From assembly GCF_900108335.1 (NCBI RefSeq), contig NZ_FNVT01000001.1, forward strand, positions 798,977 through 862,976: 64,000 bases of DNA, read 5' to 3'. The notes beneath the pieces are model-generated. The model made no database searches, was not told the DNA's origin, and was given only the letters and a program-made list of their open reading frames with translations. Of this stretch, positions 1 to 8,960 are shown one piece after another; positions within the stretch are counted from its first letter, which is position 1; each line of letters begins with the position of its first letter. This DNA is from Nonomuraea solani. Lineage in GTDB: Bacteria; Actinomycetota; Actinomycetes; Streptosporangiales; Streptosporangiaceae. Position numbers and translations under genes: made by a program.

Positions 1-3000
1 GTCGTCGTGGGCCCTGCGCCAGTCCTGGGCGAGCCGCTGCGCCGGCGTGAACTCGGGCACCGCCAGCACGTCCTCGCCGAGCAGCGCCTTGAGCGCCTCC
101 ATCGCGGCCTGGACCTTCTCCGGGCCGGTCACCGCCTTGTCGTAGGCGTCCAGCGCCTTGCCGGAGGACTCCACCCGGCCGTCGATCTCGGCGGCCAGCG
201 CCCTGGCCCGGCCGAGCAGCTCGGCCCCGTACGCGACCGCCCGGTCCTCGTACGGCCGCAGGTCCAGCCCCGCCGGATCCACGTCGGTCAGCGGCAGCAG
301 GTCGGCCACCTCGTCCAGCAGGCCGCTCAGTGACCTGCGGTTCGTCCGTGCCACGTCGCGCACGTCGTCGAGACGGCGGGCGAAGTCCCTGCGGCGGTCG
401 TCGAGGATCGTCCGCAACCGGCGCGGCCGGTCGGGCAGCGGGCTGGTCGGCCGCGTGGTGAGCAGCCGCTCGGCCTTCTGCAGCAGCAGGAAGCGCTCGG
501 TGTCGGACGCGGACTGCGGGAGCGCGTCGTAGGCGGAGATGAGTTCGTCGGCCTCGTCGAGGGCCTTGGCCAGCCGGTCCGCAACGGTGTCGGCCGCGGC
601 CAGCACCTCGGTGAAGACGCCCTGCCGCCAGGCGGCCACCTCGCCCCAGCCGCTGCGCACCATGCCGAACCCGCCGGCCCTGGCCACGAGCGTGGCGTAC
701 CGGCTCAGGAACGTGTCGATCCCCTCGATCGCGTCGCCGCGCCGGACGGGCGCGGGCGGCTCGGGGAACACCCGGGCCAGGTCCTCCACATAGTCGCCCA
801 CGTCGTCGGCCAGGCGCCGCAGGGCCTCCCTGACCTCGGCGGGGCGCGACCTGGGCAGGGAGACGGCGTCGTCGGCGGCGCGGTCGACGGTCTCGGCGCC
901 GGCCGCGGGGGTCAGGTCGCTCGGGCGTACCGGCCTCGACGTGGTCAGCAGCGTCCGCAGGGCGGCGATGAGCTGCGACAGCTCGAAGAACGTCACCCTG
1001 CCCGGCACCCGCTGGGTGTAGCGGATGGTCAGCACGGCGTCGGGCCGGGGATGGTCGCGGTCGATGACGACGCCGACGATCCGGTCGTCCAGGTCGGTCA
1101 TGGCCGCCTCGCTCGCCGGGCGCAGGGCGTACAGCAGGTCGATCGCGCCCAGCCCGCAGTCACGCTGGGTGACGACGCGGCTCTCGGCGTCGCCGTCCAC
1201 CGGGTCCGTCCAGGTGACCAGCGCGGCCACCTTGTCGTCATCGGGCAGCAGCGACGGCAGCCAGTCCTCGATCGCCGGCTCGGCCTTGCCGCGCGGCGTG
1301 TCCCCAGGTCCGGGGCCACGTCCCGGGCGGAACTGCACGGCCAGCCGGTGGGTCAGCGTGACGCCGCCGCGCGGCGTGCGCACCACGGCGGGGTCGGGCG
1401 GCAGGCCCTCCTTGGCGTACGCGTCGAGCGTCGCGGACGCGCGCTCCGGGTTACCGGCCAGCGCCTGGTACGTCCCCTCCGCCACGGCCAGGTCGGCCAG
1501 CGCGTCGTGCGTGTCGAGCAGCCGCAGCGCCTCCGCGTCGATGGCGTCCTGCTGGGCCTGGCTCTCGACGTCGGGCAGCCCCTCGGCGCCGAACGGATAG
1601 TGGGCCGCGCCCGGCGTCCGCGTGATCCGCCGGACGAGTGCCAGGCCGTCCACGACGTTGCGCGCCTCCACCAGCTCCACGGCGGTGTCCTGGTCCGGCT
1701 TGGCGCCGGGCAGCCGGCCCGCCCGCAGCGGGAACGCGCCGCGCAGCGCGGTGATGAACGTGTCCAGCTCGACGTCCTCGAACCGGTCGTGCAGGCCGCG
1801 CTCGAACCGGTAACCGAGCAGCGCGCCCAGCGACTGGCCCTGGCGCAGGCCGTCCAGCAGCGACAGCGCCACCCTGACCCGCTCGGAGCTGAGGTTCACG
1901 GCGAACATGCCGGGCGTCTCCGGCGTGGCGTTGGCCAGGTAACCGGCCCGCAGGACCGCCGCCGTGGTCGCCTGGGCGGGGGAGTGGGCGTGCACGTAGC
2001 CGCCGTTCGCCGGGTCGTGCCACACCGTCGGGCCGAACAGCGCGGCCAGGTCGCCGGTGAGAGTGACCGGCCGCAGCGGCTTGGGCCGGGGCCGGACGTC
2101 CTCCAGCCAGCCGTACGCGCCGACGTGGACACCGCGCCGCACACCCGTGCCGCCGGGGCGGCGCAGCTCGGTCAGCCGCTCGGTGGCCAGCCCGAGCATC
2201 CAGGCGTCCATCCGGTACGCGGCGCAGTCGAGGTGCTCGGCCAGCACCCGCTCCAGACGCGCGGTCGGCAGCCCGGCCAGCAGGCCCAGCGCGCGCACCT
2301 GCTCGCCGAGCTGCGCGATCGCCTGCCCCTGCGGGCCCGCCGTGCCGAGCACCGCGGGAATGTGCTCGCGCACCAGCCGGTCCGGCAGGCCGGTGATCGC
2401 CTGGTCGGGCGAGTAGAGCTGGCGGAACCGGCTCTCGCTCGGCGCCCCGCCCCTGACGTGCACGAACAGCGGGTCCACCGGCGACGGCACCGGACTGCCC
2501 GCGAGCGCCGCCAGCCGGCGGCCCGCGTCCTCCCAGCCGAGCAGCACCGCGTGGCGCAGCAGCAGGTACAGCAGCGCGGCCGGTCGCCGGTCACCGGCGA
2601 ACCCGCTCTCCAGGCGGATCGTCTCCAGGTCGGTCCCGGCGTGCGCGGCCAGCCACTGCAGGTAGTTGCCGCCGCCCGGCAGGTAGGCGCGGACCGGGTC
2701 GGTCTCCGAGGGCGGGCGGTCGTCCACGAGCGGGCCGAGCAGCGGGTGCTGCGTGCCCACGAACAGCCGCCGCACCAGGTCGGGGTCCTGCCCCGTGTGG
2801 CCGAGCCTGGCCAGCAGGGCGCGGATCGGCCGCGGCATGTCGAGCCGGTCCAGGGCGGGCAGCACCCGGGGGCCGCCACCGGCCAGGTTCTCCCGGTTGT
2901 AGACGTCCTCGACGCTCTGCGCGTATCGCTGGTGGTACTCGGCGGAGGTCGGGTGCAGCGCCAGAATGTCGAGCAGCACTTGGTGCGGGTCGTCGTCCTT

Positions 3001-4545
3001 GTCCAGGTGGGCGACGTGCGCCGTGGCGGCGGCCCGCCAGTCCTGGGCGGCGGCGTCGAGGACCCGCTTCAGGCCGCGCCGGTGGCCGGGCGGCAGGGAC
3101 ATGCGCGAGTACGCCGTGGCGGGCACGATCCCGTACGGCTGCCGGCCGATCTTGACGACGGGGAGCGGGCCGCGACCGGACACGTACCGGGTGAAGAAGG
3201 CGCGCGTCTTGTCCACCATGTCCGGCGGTACGATCGGGTGCAGCATGGTCCGCAGGTACGAGCCCCAGGTCGCCGGCCACAGCGCGATGTTGGCGGCCTT
3301 GGCGTCGCGCTGGTCGGTGCGGTCGGCGTTCGGCGTGCCGGCCAGCGCGGCGGGGTCGATGCCGAGCAGTTCGGCCAGCCACTCACCGTCGGTCCTGGTG
3401 GCCCACTCGTCTTGGAGCCCCGGTTCGGCCGTCAATCCGATGCCCGCCGCCGTGCGGAGGCCCGCCTCGGCCTCCTCGCGGGCGTTCTGCCCGGCGGGGG
3501 CCGCCTCGCTGTTGTTGGTCGGCGTGCCCTGCGGCACCAGCATGAACCCCGACGGGCCGCGCAGTTGCCGGGTGATCAGGTCGGCCAGCTCGGCGCCCGT
3601 CTCCTCGGGCCCCGACCGCTGCCGCAGCCCGAGCACCACCAGCCGGTCGAGCCCGCCCCTGATCCGGTCGGTCAGCGGGATCCGCACCGCCATCCCCGTG
3701 GCCACCGCGCGGTCCAGGTCGGTCAGCCAGCCCAGCTCGTCGGGGACGTGCAACGACCCGCTCCGCTCGTCCACCTTGAGCTGGTCGGCCGCCTCCGGGT
3801 CCGGGCTCACCGGCAGCGTGTCCGGCACCGGCGTACCCGTCACCGACACCACCTGCTCGCCGCCCTCGAACCCGAGCACCACGAACCTGTCGGGCAGCAG
3901 CCGCGCCCGCGCCGCCTTCGTCCACGACTGCGCCGCCACGTCGGCGGCCACCGGCAGCACCAGGAACGACACCACGACGTCGTCGCCCGCGCCGGGCGGC
4001 GGCGCGTCCACGCCGACCGGCCTGCGGGCCCTGATGGCCTGCGCCCTGGTGTTCCCGACGGCGGTGCGCAGCGCCACGAACGCCGCCCCGACCGCCTCCC
4101 GGTCGCCGTGCGCCCGCCACACGGCGGTCCAGTACGTGATGGCCGGCTGCCGGTCGTTCGCGGGCAGCGGCTGGTTGCTGACGATCACCAGGACGGTCGT
4201 CCCGGCGGCCACACCGGTCGGCCGCGCGCCCATGTCGGCCGGCCGATGCCCCTGGAGCAGCCAGTTCGCCCGCCCGGCCGGAATCCGCCGCGCCAGCTCC
4301 TGCCAGGCCGCCTCCTCGGCCACCGCGCCGCCGCCAGAACGCCACAGGGCGATCCAGTACGCGTCCAGCGCCGCGATCTCGGCGGCCGTCGGCTTCGGCT
4401 CGAACTTGTCGATCGCCCACTCATCCGGAAATATCCGGACCAGTAGCTCCGTGTCGGTGAACCGCGTCTCCAGCCGCACGGGACCGAGCAGCACCGGGTG
4501 GTCATCGCTCAGCGGGCCGGTGAGTGGCCCATCGGTGACGGACAT
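1..4545 (-). CDS. very large uncharacterised protein (3' end outside window)
   Basis: The minus-strand frame from ATG 4545 stays open to the left edge, giving at least 1515 residues; the stop lies outside. The N-terminus reads MSVTDGPLTGPLSDDHPVLL. There is no signal peptide or membrane segment, and the sequence looks soluble and mixed alpha/beta. I recognise no domain or catalytic motif. Its ATG shares the A of the upstream gene's TGA (TGATG), so translation is coupled. It is the last visible gene of a five-gene operon with a second giant protein, two Kelch proteins and an M64 peptidase, and probably works in complex with or on the same target as them. Long open frames on the opposite strand here are GC-driven shadows. 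The coding call is firm; function is unknown. Confidence 0.85.
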   Translation of the reverse strand, partial: MSVTDGPLTGPLSDDHPVLLGPVRLETRFTDTELLVRIFPDEWAIDKFEPKPTAAEIAALDAYWIALWRSGGGAVAEEAAWQELARRIPAGRANWLLQGHRPADMGARPTGVAAGTTVLVIVSNQPLPANDRQPAITYWTAVWRAHGDREAVGAAFVALRTAVGNTRAQAIRARRPVGVDAPPPGAGDDVVVSFLVLPVAADVAAQSWTKAARARLLPDRFVVLGFEGGEQVVSVTGTPVPDTLPVSPDPEAADQLKVDERSGSLHVPDELGWLTDLDRAVATGMAVRIPLTDRIRGGLDRLVVLGLRQRSGPEETGAELADLITRQLRGPSGFMLVPQGTPTNNSEAAPAGQNAREEAEAGLRTAAGIGLTAEPGLQDEWATRTDGEWLAELLGIDPAALAGTPNADRTDQRDAKAANIALWPATWGSYLRTMLHPIVPPDMVDKTRAFFTRYVSGRGPLPVVKIGRQPYGIVPATAYSRMSLPPGHRRGLKRVLDAAAQDWRAAATAHVAHLDKDDDPHQVLLDILALHPTSAEYHQRYAQSVEDVYNRENLAGGGPRVLPALDRLDMPRPIRALLARLGHTGQDPDLVRRLFVGTQHPLLGPLVDDRPPSETDPVRAYLPGGGNYLQWLAAHAGTDLETIRLESGFAGDRRPAALLYLLLRHAVLLGWEDAGRRLAALAGSPVPSPVDPLFVHVRGGAPSESRFRQLYSPDQAITGLPDRLVREHIPAVLGTAGPQGQAIAQLGEQVRALGLLAGLPTARLERVLAEHLDCAAYRMDAWMLGLATERLTELRRPGGTGVRRGVHVGAYGWLEDVRPRPKPLRPVTLTGDLAALFGPTVWHDPANGGYVHAHSPAQATTAAVLRAGYLANATPETPGMFAVNLSSERVRVALSLLDGLRQGQSLGALLGYRFERGLHDRFEDVELDTFITALRGAFPLRAGRLPGAKPDQDTAVELVEARNVVDGLALVRRITRTPGAAHYPFGAEGLPDVESQAQQDAIDAEALRLLDTHDALADLAVAEGTYQALAGNPERASATLDAYAKEGLPPDPAVVRTPRGGVTLTHRLAVQFRPGRGPGPGDTPRGKAEPAIEDWLPSLLPDDDKVAALVTWTDPVDGDAESRVVTQRDCGLGAIDLLYALRPASEAAMTDLDDRIVGVVIDRDHPRPDAVLTIRYTQRVPGRVTFFELSQLIAALRTLLTTSRPVRPSDLTPAAGAETVDRAADDAVSLPRSRPAEVREALRRLADDVGDYVEDLARVFPEPPAPVRRGDAIEGIDTFLSRYATLVARAGGFGMVRSGWGEVAAWRQGVFTEVLAAADTVADRLAKALDEADELISAYDALPQSASDTERFLLLQKAERLLTTRPTSPLPDRPRRLRTILDDRRRDFARRLDDVRDVARTNRRSLSGLLDEVADLLPLTDVDPAGLDLRPYEDRAVAYGAELLGRARALAAEIDGRVESSGKALDAYDKAVTGPEKVQAAMEALKALLGEDVLAVPEFTPAQRLAQDWRRAHDD

Positions 4546-7500
4546 CAGGGCAACATCTCCTGCGCGTGCACGGCCAGCAGCACGGGGGCCTGGAAGAGCA
4601 CGTAAGCGACGTCGGCCGAACTCAGGCCGCCGTTCCAGACGGGCAGCTCCAGGTCCTCGCCCTGCTGGGCCAGCTTCTCCTGGTCGTCGTCGGGCAGGTC
4701 GAACTTGAGCAGCGGCACCGGGGTCGTGGTGTCGTCGAGCCGGATGAAGCCGTTGCCCGCCGGGTCCACGTCCGCCCACGACAGGTCGTTCCACACCTCG
4801 ACCCGCGTCTTCGGGCCCTCGTCGAGGCCGAACCTGGGGTCTCCAGGGCGTTCCTTGATGACGAAGAACCAGCCGGGGTCGCCGTGCTCGCCCTTGGCCG
4901 CCTTGGCCGTCACGTCGAAGCCGAGCAGGTGGATGTCGGGCGCGACCCTGGCCTCGTACAGGGGGAACAGGATCTCCTTGGGCGTCGGGTTCAGCGGGTC
5001 GAGGAGGTCCACCGGGAGGCGTTCCTGGCGCGGGTCGGGGTGCTCGTTGTCGGGCTGCCAGCGGGCGCGGTGGGCGTAGACGGCCGCGTTGGGATATTTC
5101 CTGAGAAGTTCGCCCCTGATGACGAGGACCAGCTCGTTCTCCTGCGCCTGGCCGATGTCCCGGTTGTCGTTCTCGCCGAGCCTGCCGGTCTTGGGCCAGT
5201 CGTGGACGGGGCGGATGTCGTACAGGCGCTCGCGCCGCTCCTTGGCCGACTCGGCCGGCGGCGAGGGGACCGTGCGGACGTCCCAGAACTGGCGGAACGG
5301 CGAGCCCCGCTGGTCGGTCGGATATTCGCGCCAGAGCAGCTCGCGGGCCATCTCGTGGTTGAGCCCCACCAGGTACGACTCGATGAACTCCGGGTTGGGC
5401 TCCAGCAGGGTGATGGTGTTCGGCGGGATGAGGGACAGGTTGGGCACGAACAGGTCCACGGACATGTCCAGCAGCGCCTGATACATCGGCAGGTCGATGA
5501 CCGGATAGGCCATGGCCTCGATGAACCGCTCGGCGAACGGCCGCAGCCGGTCCGGCAGCGCCACGGAGGTCAGCAGGCTTCTCGGGACCGCCTGGTCGGC
5601 GCGGAGCCCGGTCAGCATCGAGTCGGTGAACGCGGTCACGTCCAGCCTGGGGCGGGGCTCGGCCTGGCCGGCCAGCTCGGCGGCGTCCCAGCCGCGATAG
5701 AGGTCGCGCAGGGCGTCCTTGAAGCGCAGCGCCTCGTCGCTGTCGTCGGTGCCCTCGGTGGGGATGAAGGGATCGCCGGGCAGCGTGATCACGAAGTCGG
5801 GGCTCTTGGGCAGCCGGTCCACGGGGTCGCCGCCCTCCGCCGGGGGCTCCGAGTGGAGCACCTCGTCGAGCCGGCCCGGGGTGACGACGGCTTCCGGCGT
5901 GACCTTCGGGGGAGCCGCGGTGACGCCGCCGGGCTCGTCCATGCGGGGGACGAGCGCGTCCGGGGCCAGGGTCTCGGTGAACGGCAGCGTACGCATCAGG
6001 CGGGAGCCCGGCCTGGTCAGGCGGCGCATCGGTGGCGACAACGGCGTGCCGGAGACCCGGCTGCGCGCCACGTGGAACCCCACGGACACCTTCCCGGCCC
6101 CGTTCGAGGCCGTCTCCATACCGAGGCCGGCCGCTCTCGGGTCGTCGGCGAGGACGCGGGAGCCGGCCGGGGCGGTCAGGGCCAGTGTCCGGCCCGACAG
6201 CGCCGCCGCCAGGCCGGCGCCCGACGGGGGCGGGCCCTCCGCGCCCATCATGGCCGCCACCCGGGCGCGCATCAGCGTCGCGGGCGGTTCCAGGTGCTTG
6301 CCGTGCAGGACGAACCCGACCTCCCTGGCCAGTTGCGCCGCCCTGATCCGGGCGTTGGCCGCGAGGACGTCCCCCACCTGCGACCACGCCGCCAGCATGA
6401 ACTCCTCCTGCCGTTCCCGCACCACCCGCGTGCCCAGCCCGGCGGCGATCCTGAACCGGGGGTCGAGGTTGAGCCGGTGCACCCAGTTGCGGTTCTGGGT
6501 GATCGGCTGGTTCTCCCTGTCGAACAGCAGCCGGGTGGTGAGCGCGTGCCAGCGGCCGTACAGGGGCGGCGTGATGACCGGATCCGGCTCCGCCGCCAGG
6601 TCCCCGGCCGTCGGGAGCTCCGCCGCCAGCCGGGCGTGCGCCGCGATCGGCGGCTGCTCCAGGTAGTCGTCACCGAGGTTGATCAACTTGGCCAGCGCCC
6701 GCTGGAAGTCGTGCGGGTACGGTTTGTCCGGCGGCTGGTCGTCCCAGTTCTCGTGCAGGTCGTCGGCGCGTAGTGGCGCGCGCAGCGCCCCGCCCAGCCG
6801 CAGGACACCGCCGAGCGCGGCCGGCGAGTCGATGCCCGGCAGGCCGGGCCCGGCGGACCGGTGCACGTCCACGTCCCTGCGCCCCACCCGCGCGTCAGGC
6901 AGGCGCGGCACCAGCAGGCGGACGAGGAACTCGAAGTCGCCGGCGGCGCCCGTACCGAAGAACCAGCGGTGATAGTACGGCAGCGCGCCCGGCTCCTGAC
7001 GCCCCGTGTAGTCCGGCCCCCAGGCGCCGTGCAGGGCCTTCGGCGAGGGCGCCGGGTCCAGCCCGAGCCCCGCCAGCCGTCCCGTCTCGAACGCCGGCAC
7101 CAGGAAGGCGTGATAGGTGGTGTTCGGCCGCAGATGGCGCGGGCACATGACGCGGGAGCAGGCGCTGTCGGCGTTCGACGCCAGGATCCCGCCCAGGGCG
7201 GGCAGCGCGAACCCCATGTCGTTGGAGACGACCTGCCCGTTCAGCGCGCCGTTGACGTGCACGTGCGCGAACGCGCCGAGCTGCTCCGGCGGCGGCAGCG
7301 TCGCGGCCGGATTCCGCACCGTGATGTACGGCAGCGGCCGCCCCGGCACCGTGCCCTCGGCGAATTCGGCGCCCGGGTCCTCGGCCGGGTTCTGGCCGCC
7401 GGCCAGCACGATCAGCGCCAGCCACGGGGCCAGCCGCGGGGTCGTCGCGGTGGCCGGGGCCGGGCTGTAGCGCCACGGGAAGTCCTCGTCGTAGAACTCG

Positions 7501-7775
7501 ACGTGCGCCAGGTAGTTGGGCTCGGCGTTGGTGATCCAGGGGCTGGGCTCCACACGGGAGATCGCGCGCGCGTCGACGCCGACGATGTCACCGGGCCCGT
7601 AGAGCTGCACGCGCCGATCGACGTCCCGCGTGATCGTGCCGCCCTTCAGCGCGTCGCCGGTCAGCCGCAGCTTGACGGCCATGCTCGCCCGCGCCGCCGT
7701 CCCGGGGTCGTCGGTGAGCCGCGTCGTCAGGCCGGTACGCAGCCACGGAAAGAACGAGTACGCGTTGGGGGTCAC
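4545..7775 (-). CDS. large uncharacterised protein, 1076 aa
   Basis: The GTG start at 7775 overlaps the stop of the upstream Kelch gene (GTGA) and begins MTPNAYSFFPWLRTGLTTRL. The open frame extends further upstream, but that part is a shadow of the Kelch gene. The protein has no signal peptide and no clear membrane segment. Landmarks are a proline- and acid-rich linker near residues 630-690 and a conserved-looking C-terminal stretch (LNHEMARELLWREYPTDQRG) typical of a folded domain. I cannot assign a family. Position and coupling tie it to the giant protein downstream and the Kelch proteins upstream. The gene is real; any function would be a guess. Confidence 0.85.
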   Translation of the reverse strand: MTPNAYSFFPWLRTGLTTRLTDDPGTAARASMAVKLRLTGDALKGGTITRDVDRRVQLYGPGDIVGVDARAISRVEPSPWITNAEPNYLAHVEFYDEDFPWRYSPAPATATTPRLAPWLALIVLAGGQNPAEDPGAEFAEGTVPGRPLPYITVRNPAATLPPPEQLGAFAHVHVNGALNGQVVSNDMGFALPALGGILASNADSACSRVMCPRHLRPNTTYHAFLVPAFETGRLAGLGLDPAPSPKALHGAWGPDYTGRQEPGALPYYHRWFFGTGAAGDFEFLVRLLVPRLPDARVGRRDVDVHRSAGPGLPGIDSPAALGGVLRLGGALRAPLRADDLHENWDDQPPDKPYPHDFQRALAKLINLGDDYLEQPPIAAHARLAAELPTAGDLAAEPDPVITPPLYGRWHALTTRLLFDRENQPITQNRNWVHRLNLDPRFRIAAGLGTRVVRERQEEFMLAAWSQVGDVLAANARIRAAQLAREVGFVLHGKHLEPPATLMRARVAAMMGAEGPPPSGAGLAAALSGRTLALTAPAGSRVLADDPRAAGLGMETASNGAGKVSVGFHVARSRVSGTPLSPPMRRLTRPGSRLMRTLPFTETLAPDALVPRMDEPGGVTAAPPKVTPEAVVTPGRLDEVLHSEPPAEGGDPVDRLPKSPDFVITLPGDPFIPTEGTDDSDEALRFKDALRDLYRGWDAAELAGQAEPRPRLDVTAFTDSMLTGLRADQAVPRSLLTSVALPDRLRPFAERFIEAMAYPVIDLPMYQALLDMSVDLFVPNLSLIPPNTITLLEPNPEFIESYLVGLNHEMARELLWREYPTDQRGSPFRQFWDVRTVPSPPAESAKERRERLYDIRPVHDWPKTGRLGENDNRDIGQAQENELVLVIRGELLRKYPNAAVYAHRARWQPDNEHPDPRQERLPVDLLDPLNPTPKEILFPLYEARVAPDIHLLGFDVTAKAAKGEHGDPGWFFVIKERPGDPRFGLDEGPKTRVEVWNDLSWADVDPAGNGFIRLDDTTTPVPLLKFDLPDDDQEKLAQQGEDLELPVWNGGLSSADVAYVLFQAPVLLAVHAQEMLP

Positions 7776-8944
7776 GGCACGACCGCCTCGGTGAAGACCT
7801 CCGTCGCGACGGTCAGCTCGTCGGTGCCGAGGACGGCCGCGGCCAGCCCGGACCGTACGACGCCGCCGGTCACCAGCACCCCGGCGGCCCCGGCCAGCTT
7901 CGCCACCGCGAACCCCCATCGGCCCACGGCCAGCCCGCCCGCCGGGGTCCACGTCTTCGTGGCGCCGTCGAAGATCAGGGCGCCGGCGTAGCCGACGCCG
8001 TCCCGTACGCTGCCGGTCCCGCCGATCACGAGCGCCCGCTTCTGGCCGAGCGGCACCGCGCGGTGCAGGCCGCGCCCGGACGGCATGTCCGGCAGCGCCG
8101 TCCACGCGCCCGTGCCCGGCGTGTAGAGCTCGGCCGTGGCCCGGCTGTACGGGTCGAACGTGCCGTCCCCCGGCCCGCCGGGCGCGCTGCCGCCGGTCGC
8201 CAGCACCGTGCCGTCGGACAGCGGCGTGGCCTGGTGCCTGCCCCGCGCCGCCAGCAGGTCGCCGGTCGGCGCCCAGGTGCCGTTCGCCGGGTCGAAGATC
8301 TCGCAGAACGCCAGCGCCGCCTCCGCGTCCTTGGCCACGGGCACCACCCCGCCCACGACCAGCACCCGGCCGTTCGGCAGCACGACCGCGACGTGGCCCG
8401 AGCGGGCGTCGGTCATCGGGGCGGCCTCGGTCCACGTGCCGGTGGCCGGGTCGTACAGCTCGGCGGTGCGCAGCGCCTTGACCGACTGGCCGGAGCGGAC
8501 CGTGGCGCCGCCCGCCACCAGGACCTTGCCGTTCTGCAGCAGGGCCGCGCTGTGCCCCCATCGGTTGCCGTGCAGGCCGCCGGTGGCCGTCCAGGTGCCG
8601 GTCGCGGGGTCGTACAGCTCGGCGGAGGCCAGGCCGGGCGCGGGGAACTGGGCCGTGCCGCTGATCCCGCCGGCCACCAGGACCTTGCCGTCGTCCAGGA
8701 GCGTCATGGTGTGCAGCCGCCGCGACGTCTGGAGCGCTCCGGTCGCGGTCCAGGTCTTGGCGCCCGGGTCGTAGAGCGCGGCCTGGGTACGGGCGGCCTG
8801 GGAGGCCGTGGCGCCACCGGCCGCCAGGACCTTTCCGCCGGTCAGGGTGACGGCGCCGTCGTGGCGGCCGTACCAGCTGCTCGGAGCGGGCAGGTCACCG
8901 GTGCGCGTCCATTGGCCGGTGGCCGCCAGGGTGGTACTGGTCAT
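7772..8944 (-). CDS. free-standing Kelch-repeat beta-propeller protein
   Basis: This 390-residue protein is almost entirely Kelch repeats. I count about seven blades, each with the pattern W-T-x-(T/A)-G-x-L, a central H, then DGKVLVAGG or close variants, followed by a YDP or FDP segment. One propeller normally has six or seven blades, so this is one complete propeller for binding a partner, with no catalytic residues. Blade order and wording match the C-terminal propeller of the upstream protein (MTDARSGHVAV is identical in both), so one was copied from the other. There is no signal peptide. ATG 8944 is preceded by an AGGAGAGG ribosome site and lies 16 bases after the upstream stop. Confidence 0.9.
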   Translation of the reverse strand: MTSTTLAATGQWTRTGDLPAPSSWYGRHDGAVTLTGGKVLAAGGATASQAARTQAALYDPGAKTWTATGALQTSRRLHTMTLLDDGKVLVAGGISGTAQFPAPGLASAELYDPATGTWTATGGLHGNRWGHSAALLQNGKVLVAGGATVRSGQSVKALRTAELYDPATGTWTEAAPMTDARSGHVAVVLPNGRVLVVGGVVPVAKDAEAALAFCEIFDPANGTWAPTGDLLAARGRHQATPLSDGTVLATGGSAPGGPGDGTFDPYSRATAELYTPGTGAWTALPDMPSGRGLHRAVPLGQKRALVIGGTGSVRDGVGYAGALIFDGATKTWTPAGGLAVGRWGFAVAKLAGAAGVLVTGGVVRSGLAAAVLGTDELTVATEVFTEAVVP

Positions 8945-8960
8945 GACGTGCCTCTCCTGG

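Noticed and set aside
1051-4446. 1131-residue plus-strand open frame at the left end
   Set aside because: Same low-complexity composition; the minus strand is open for over 1500 residues with normal composition and a coupled start.
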